Below, piece by piece: positions 58,163 through 64,000 of a stretch of DNA of 64,000 nt (positions are counted from its first letter, which is position 1; each line of letters starts with the position of its first letter). The notes beneath the pieces were generated by a model. It searched no databases. It saw only the letters and a list, made by a program, of their open reading frames with translations, and was not told where the DNA came from. Source of the DNA: Cryptomeria japonica (lineage: Eukaryota > Streptophyta > Pinopsida > Cupressales > Cupressaceae); the NCBI RefSeq assembly GCF_030272615.1, contig NC_081408.1, forward strand, positions 342,763,793-342,827,792. Reading direction: 5' to 3'. The translations under genes and the position numbers were made by a program.

Positions 58163-59238
58163 TGTAATGTCCCAATTATGGATATTGAAATGTACTGATT
58201 TTTTTGGGTGTTTCCTAATTTATAAAAAAAACAAACAGAAAACTGAGGAAGGACACAAGTTCTGGTTATAACTGGAAATATTTATTTTAAGGTCCCATTT
58301 ACAAAATCACCAAAATATGAAATTTTTGTGGCAGAATGAAGTCAGATTTGATCAGTGCACTTGATAAACAAGCATCTGAAAATGTACTACAGCAACACAA
58401 ACTCCCAGATATGATATGTAATGCAAAGTACACGTACAATACTGATTTGATAATGCTGAAGTAATATTTCTGAGTATGCCAATCTCCCTCCAAGTTGGCT
58501 GCTGTATGTTGAATTTGCTGGACGCCCTAATTCAATGCTGATTTGCCCTCAAATTATATAACCAATAACTTCAAACAGCAGCAACCTTTAAAATTTGTGT
58601 CCTCCAAGTATGACGTCCTAGTGGAATTGTCCTAAACAATTCAGATCCAGCTCTTTTTGTTTTTGATGCACAATAACTCTCCAAAATCCTAAAAACCAAT
58701 GTAAAAACCCTCAAATATGATAAGGCAACAAAATAATGATTTTTGCTTGCGAAAACACTATGTTGGCACTGCAGCAAATTGAAACATGTCTTCAAATCCT
58801 CAACAAATCAGCACAATTGTGATTCCTGGATGGAATCACCCAAAATGGGAAACAAGGGTTTTCATCCTTGATCCCAAATGTAGAATTGAAGAGGGTTTTT
58901 GTTTCTGAAACATTGAACAAAATAAGAGTTTCTGTGCTTGAATACCCTAGATTGAACAAACTGCTCAAATCTGAAAATTAGATTAAAAAAGAATAGCTTG
59001 AATGATCATGAAATGAGGAATAGTGCTCCTTCTATGGTTGTCCTTTTTGGGCCCTCCATTTATTTTAATTTTATTTTCCCTCCAAATATTAAAATCACAT
59101 TTTATAATTAACTGTTTAAACAAACATTTCTTTCATTTAAATAAGTAATATTATTTAAGTTGCCCCCAAAATAAAAGTGACCGGGCCCAACGCAAAAAAA
59201 TATTTCAATTATTTTTATCCAAAAAAGGGGATATGACA
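58163..59238. mobile_element. Probable LTR or solo LTR of the TGTAAT class
   Basis: It begins TGTAATGTCCCAATTATGG and ends AAAGGGGATATGACA, close to the class ends TGTAATGTCCC and GGGGATATTACA. The flanking 5-mers (GAACT and CAATA) do not match, so a clean insertion cannot be shown. No ORF. Confidence 0.45.
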
Positions 59239-60904
59239 CAATAAATGGATAACACTTGGCTGATCTCTAGCCCATTGTATGACCTAGAACTACATGCAAT
59301 CCAAATCTCTAGGGGAAGATTAAGTATGCATTATTAGGATGATTGATGATGTATTATTACCGGTTAGATGCTTTTGAGACACATGATAGACATTATGTGC
59401 AAGTATTGTACTGTTTGACCAGATCTATTGAATGCCACCATGAATGGATATACGGCATTTTTTAAATACAATTGTGTTATGCAAATATGTGTTTAAATGG
59501 TACCACAACTTTTACTTCAATTTTAATTTATTTGTTTTGTGCATTAACATAGATCAGGAACGAACAGATTTAATTCATCAACCACCCTGATATTTCTAGT
59601 CTCTAGGTGCTCTCTTCATGCCTTGGGTGAGTACTTGAGCCTTGTGCTTGAGTGATATAATTATACTGAGTAGCGTCTAAGTGTTGGTGAATGTGTGGTA
59701 TGTTTAGGACCATAAGGCTACACAAGTCATTAGGAAATGAAAGCCAATAGTCAGCACTTAAAGCAACTTGGTACAGAATTGCAATAGCTCTTATTTGTGC
59801 AATTACAGATCACTTGTGAAGTTTTCTCTGTGCTAGAAGTTGTAAGTAATCTTATCTTTCTTTGCATGCTAGCTTCTGTTTGTCGATGACCAATGGCTTG
59901 GTGTTGTCTCTTGGAGGTGTACTTCATTGCTTTTTCAAGGTTGTCTTTAAAGGTAGGGTCTGTTCACCTCATCCAGTACACAATGTGATGTTTCCTCTTA
60001 GATTCTGTTTTGGACCTTTTCTGTCTGTAGCAATGTTTTGCTCATTATTGGTTTTTTCCCAAGGAAATGGTTAAAGTTGGTGCCTTTGTTAGTCAGAGTT
60101 GTGAAGTTGTTGCTTTTAAACTATTCTCTACTTTCTGTTACTTTATGCTCTATGCTAGTGAATGAAAGTTGCGGGTAGTTACATGATCATGTGTTGGCCT
60201 CATATAGGTATACTAGGATAAATGTGGAGCTTGAGGTCTAATTGTGTGCTCTCCAATGATATCTGACTGCTTTTGGGTCATATATATGTCATGCTTTCCT
60301 TTTTATCTCTGGTACTCTGGGAAATATTCTTGTTATTGAGTTTTATTGCTTCTAATCTCTTTGGAATTGGAAATTTTATCCCGTAATTTATCTTTCATTT
60401 CATTATATTTTTTCAAAGATTGAACTTCAAATGTGGAAAGTCATTCTAATATGCTTAATTTTAAAACATAAAGATTTTCTGAGATGCACATACATGGAGT
60501 AGGGATACCTGGAAAGCAAGGTTCATCACATCAAATGGTGTAAATCCATTTGCACAAGTACAGATTGTACCTACATGGTGCAGTTTAAGTGACAGGTATC
60601 ATACTTCTGTGGATACCAGGGAGAAAGCATAATAACATCAAATGGTGTAATCTATATTCACAAAGAACTGATTGTATCCAGTTAGCACAATTTGCATGTC
60701 TAATATCCTAGTCATGTACAATAACAACATCTAGTGCTGGTCTTAGGCACAAGTATTGAAGTTACTGATTTTTTGCCTATAATCTTATCTTTTGCCTCAC
60801 ACATTATTTGCTGGTATTTTATACAAGTGTTCATAGAGTGAATTGGAACATATACATTGATAATACAATCTGATTCTGAAATTATAATGTTTCCATGCAT
60901 GCAG
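59239..60904. other. Distal EXO84 intron with a 107-bp diverged tandem duplication
   Basis: Mostly T-rich intron sequence. Two diverged copies of a ~105-bp unit (about 60500-60603 and 60608-60710) share ACATCAAATGGTGTAA and ATTGTA/CC blocks. The stretch ends in the acceptor TTTCCATGCATGCAG. No gene or RNA feature is seen. Confidence 0.5.
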
Positions 60905-61988
60905 AATAGGTCAAGACATTCTGGATTTGGAGAATGAGGTGAAGGAACTGAAAAGGCATATTTCCACTCAAGAAAACCTTGTTCAGGAACTAAGAAATGG
61001 AGTTGGTCTGGAGGCATTAATAAATGAAACATGTAGTTTTATATCTCCTGAACCAGGATACCCAGTTGAAGGCTCCTTGTTTAGTATATCAAACCCTGGC
61101 GAAGACCTTGCACCCAATAAACTAGAAACCCATATAGATAGCCTTTCTGAGGTTTTAGATGTTCTTCTAACAGAGCATAAAGTGGATGAAGCTTTGGCTA
61201 TTTTAGAGGAAGAGGAGAAAGCTTTCACTGAATTTGAGAAAACAGAAGGCCCTTCATCACCAGTGTTTCTGCTATATCAATCTACTTTGACAGAGTGGAA
61301 GGCAATGCTTGCAAAACAATTTACTGAAATTGCCGAACAACCAGCAGTTCAGAGTTCTGAGCTGCGGAAAGCACTGTCTGGACTGGTCAGACTAGGTAAT
61401 GGTCCTTTGGCACTCACCCTCTTGTTACGCTCTTATCAGATACGACTCCAAAATACTATACAGAGTTTTCTTCCTTCCAGTGCATTCTTTTCTGGAGCTT
61501 ATGCTACAACCATTGCACAGCTGGTATTTTCAACCATTTCACAGGCAGCAAAGGATTTTCGAGCAATCTTCGAAGATGTACCAGAATATACTCCAGAACT
61601 TGTCGACTGGGCTCAAAAGGAAACTGAGCATTTTGTCAAGTTGGTTAAGCAACATGTATCCTTCTTAGAGACAGAAGCAGGTTTCCGTGCTGTGACAATG
61701 TGTGTGGAGGCTTCGATTTCACTCTGTTCATTGTTGGAAAGGCAAGGCCTCAAATTATGTCCATATCTGTTGGAGCTCCTTCAGCCTTATTTTGAAGGGG
61801 TTTTAGAAGCCTACATAAAGCAGGTTGAGGAAAGTGTTGGTTCTTCTGCTGCAAGTGATGATTGGGTTCTTACTTCATCAGTTACTCATACCTGTCTAGA
61901 CCACACACAACACATACAAAATGATGCTCAATTGGTATATGAAGTTAAGCTGACTGCTAGTGCGCACAGATTTATTTCAGCAGTTCAG
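60905..61988 (+). CDS. EXO84: EXO84 exocyst subunit, large exon (1084 bp)
   Basis: The exon opens after TTTCCATGCATGCAG; its first base completes an Arg codon begun at 40809-40810. It then encodes 361 codons ending VQ at the donor CAG|GTACTG (61989). Domains: a short coiled coil (DILDLENEVKELKRHIS), a linker (residues 35-75), then the start of the EXO84 C-terminal domain. That part carries LLTEHKVDEALAILEEEEKA, LRKALSGLVRLGNGPLALTL, GAYATTIAQLVFSTISQAA, WAQKETEHFVKLVKQHV, DDWVLTSSV and KLTASAHRFIS, each a block kept across plant EXO84 proteins. No stop or frameshift interrupts it, and synonymous sites look unremarkable, so the gene is probably functional. Translation cannot start inside the exon; an ATG-like start at 60927 is only TTG. 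Confidence 0.95.
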
Positions 61989-62850
61989 GTACTGTATTAT
62001 TATCTCATGATATTGTTGCAAGCTTAATTGAAACTTGTCAAATAATAGAGGTTTAATACTCAGATTCAGTTGTTTTTCTCATCAAAATAGCAAGTTGCAA
62101 TGAGTATTGTATCAAATTTTTGTAATTATGCACTGATTCACTTCTCCATGTAAAGCTTCTGCATCCATTTTCCTCATCATAAATACTTAAATTTGCTAAT
62201 ATTCTGATTAGGTCCAGTTCAAGCTTTGTTATTGGCTCTGATACAAACCTTGCTTTTTAATTTTTTACCTTAATTCATACTTGAGTTCAAATAATCAAGA
62301 TCACGCTACGAATGCAGTTTTCCTGAATACTCAAATGGTATTAATCATAGCGCCAGTGTGTCTTACAACCAAGATAATAGACTTACTATAACACAAAATG
62401 TTGTTACATGCATATTGATCAAATCCTTATCCATCAACAATGAACAAAGCTAACCTTTAAAATAAGTGACTTAAATCATTGAACAATTATCACAAGGATT
62501 TTGGAATTGGAATAATGAGACGGGCACATTCATTATCTATTATCATCCATTCAATGACTTAGCCGACTCATGAGAGACAATTTCACATTAAATGTTATTA
62601 ATGAATGCTGATTATTAGGGGTAGGGGCTCATTTGGCACAGTACAACTAATTTCTCTACCAGTTAGAGCACGATAATAGTGGCTTTATAATGGTTTTATA
62701 CATGACTTATAGTGTATGGTTCAGATTTTTGATGAATACTGCATTCACATGCCAATGAGATAATTACATTATTTGAGACACATGTCCAACTTTGAACTTT
62801 AACCAATAGGAATCGAGGTTAGGTACATCAAATAATATTTGATGAAGCGC
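61989..62850 (+). other. EXO84 intron, proximal part
   Basis: Follows the donor GTACTG. No ORF or exon-like segment with EXO84 similarity is visible, so the intron extends at least to the window end. Confidence 0.5.
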
Positions 62851-64000
62851 CATGTGTCACTTGTGTAGTTGTCTTCTTCATAGGATGAACCAGGTACGTT
62901 GAATCTGGATGAGTTGATGTGGCATAACTTGATTTGCTTGATGATGAGTAGGACGCCAACTCAGCGTGCACAACATGTAAATACTCACAAGATGTTTGTG
63001 ATTGAGGCATATCTCTTGATACTCAACATTATCCAAGCCTGCTCGATGTGATTTTGATGGTAATGGGACATATTCCCCAACTGTATCATCTAATTGATCA
63101 AGCTTTTTAACTTTGATTAACTCTTCTGAAACTATTTGGCTTGATCACACTTGAATTTCATTTTCATACTTGGGAATCTTCCTCCTTGATGATATTTGAT
63201 CTTGACCTTATGATGTTGATGCTTGATGTAGAACTCCCTTTGTTCATGATGCACTTGACCTTGATCCTCCTTGTAACATTGACTTGAATTCTTCACGTTA
63301 TATATACTTCATCACCTCTGTACTGACCCTTGTTCTTGGTTTTTTGAAGGAAATTCAAGATGGTGAAATTTCCTTATCCTCGTTGTTGTGATTTGAACAT
63401 CTTGACATTTGTGAGGCAATCCCCATGATGTAGTTCTGAATGTGCGCCCCTTTCTTCATTGGTGATTGCTTCCCAAGCTCTTGATGTTGCTTAATTCATC
63501 TCCTTGTGTGATGTTGTAATGTTGATGATAAAAGGTGCAAGTGCCGACCTCCTCCTCGTGCAATCTCCATGTAAAGTCTTCTCCAAGTTGTATCTTTTCC
63601 TTCATCCTTTGCCACCTTCTTGTATGACTTGAAATCCCGACCTTAAGCTTCCCCCTATGGTTGATTCTTTATGCCACCTAGCATCAAACCTGAAAAGGAA
63701 ACATAATATGAATCAAAACACTAGAAGTCTAGAAATGAAAATAATACTTCACAAAATTTACATTTCCTAAAACCTTTTCGAATCTCAAAATGAATTTTCT
63801 GACTTGAAATCTAATCAAACTATGGATAAAACTCGCTCAAATCTGAATACCTTAACCCCTTTCTTTCTCAGCATCATGACTTATTTCTGATTTCCTCTCC
63901 AAGCCTGATACCCTTTCTTTTAGATCTGATTTTGCTAAATTCTGATTGGAATTTGCAATTTGAAGCTTATTCTTTGACTGCGAATTTATTCTTACCTTCA
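62851..64000 (-). mobile_element. Family X-related non-coding internal region
   Basis: On the minus strand the segment at about 62835-62860 (GTGACACATGGCGCTTCATC) parallels the family X LTR border near 51240 (GTGACATGTGGCGC). Further right, sequence such as TTCTCCAAGTTGTATCTTTTC (here cited in part) resembles 51590-51620. No coding domain. The region has the low-complexity C/T-rich look of the family X internal part and runs off the window. Confidence 0.4.

Larger units (their letters stand above)
40811..60904 (+). other. EXO84: EXO84 intron of about 20.1 kb
   Basis: It runs from the donor AG|GTGACT to the acceptor CATGCATGCAG|A. The phases of the flanking exons fit. The intron holds LINE, hAT and LTR insertions on both strands listed separately; the last 1.6 kb and first 2 kb look TE-poor. 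Intron length is inferred from colinearity of the two exons with the family, not from a transcript. Confidence 0.8.

Noticed and set aside
58163-59238. Confident solo LTR with target duplication
   Set aside because: Flanking 5-mers do not match and the right end deviates from the class (ATGACA rather than ATTACA); kept only as a low-confidence feature.
60927-62027. EXO84 frame taken as a complete 366-codon gene
   Set aside because: The first codon is TTG, the frame opens upstream to a splice acceptor, and the last residues after VQ read into an intron (GTACTG donor).

Overview
This looks like nuclear DNA of a large, repeat-rich plant genome, most likely a gymnosperm (conifer type). Only two stretches look like a working host gene: two exons of an EXO84-type exocyst subunit on the + strand (40713-40810 and 60905-61988). 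They join in phase across an intron of about 20.1 kb, and the next intron runs off the right edge. Nearly everything else is transposable-element (TE) sequence: old, diverged, often nested. That architecture, rather than any marker gene, is the basis for the gymnosperm inference.

Layout. 1-3141: 3' part of a + strand LTR element with a decayed coiled-coil ORF and a 3' LTR. 3970-5890: minus-strand hAT transposase pseudogene. 6775-10000: two nested minus-strand Copia-type elements with initiator-Met primer sites, LTRs and a zinc-knuckle gag. 10849-17300: decayed + strand Copia (gag, PR, INT, RT, RNase H) whose RT is split by a 2470-bp solo LTR with a perfect 5-bp target duplication. 18072-22813: an array of nine hairpins followed by a decayed ORF of unknown family. 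24583-26090: a non-autonomous hAT.

26483-38267: an old LTR retrotransposon (740-bp LTRs, Met primer site) carrying an intronless fragment of the cohesin regulator PDS5. A very young Gypsy-type element (29938-35546; 320-bp LTRs with one difference, perfect AAGGT duplication, Asp primer site) sits inside that fragment. Removing the young element and one AAGGT copy restores the PDS5 reading frame exactly. The young element keeps gag and protease but has lost RT, RNase H and the integrase core.

38950-60904 lies in or next to the EXO84 intron. It holds hAT elements with 8-bp duplications (38950, 52967, 56828), two LINE-type insertions with 19-bp duplications (39529, 45942), a hAT transposase relic, an LTR nest at 48057-51183, a 13-unit degenerate non-coding array (51869-54800), further LTRs, and a decayed ORF of unknown family.

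Strongest leads: PDS5 capture by a retrotransposon, the nine-hairpin leader, the 13-unit interspersed array, and several unrelated-looking elements that each place a coiled-coil ORF next to the 3' LTR. Homology calls come from reading the translations; no database search was run.
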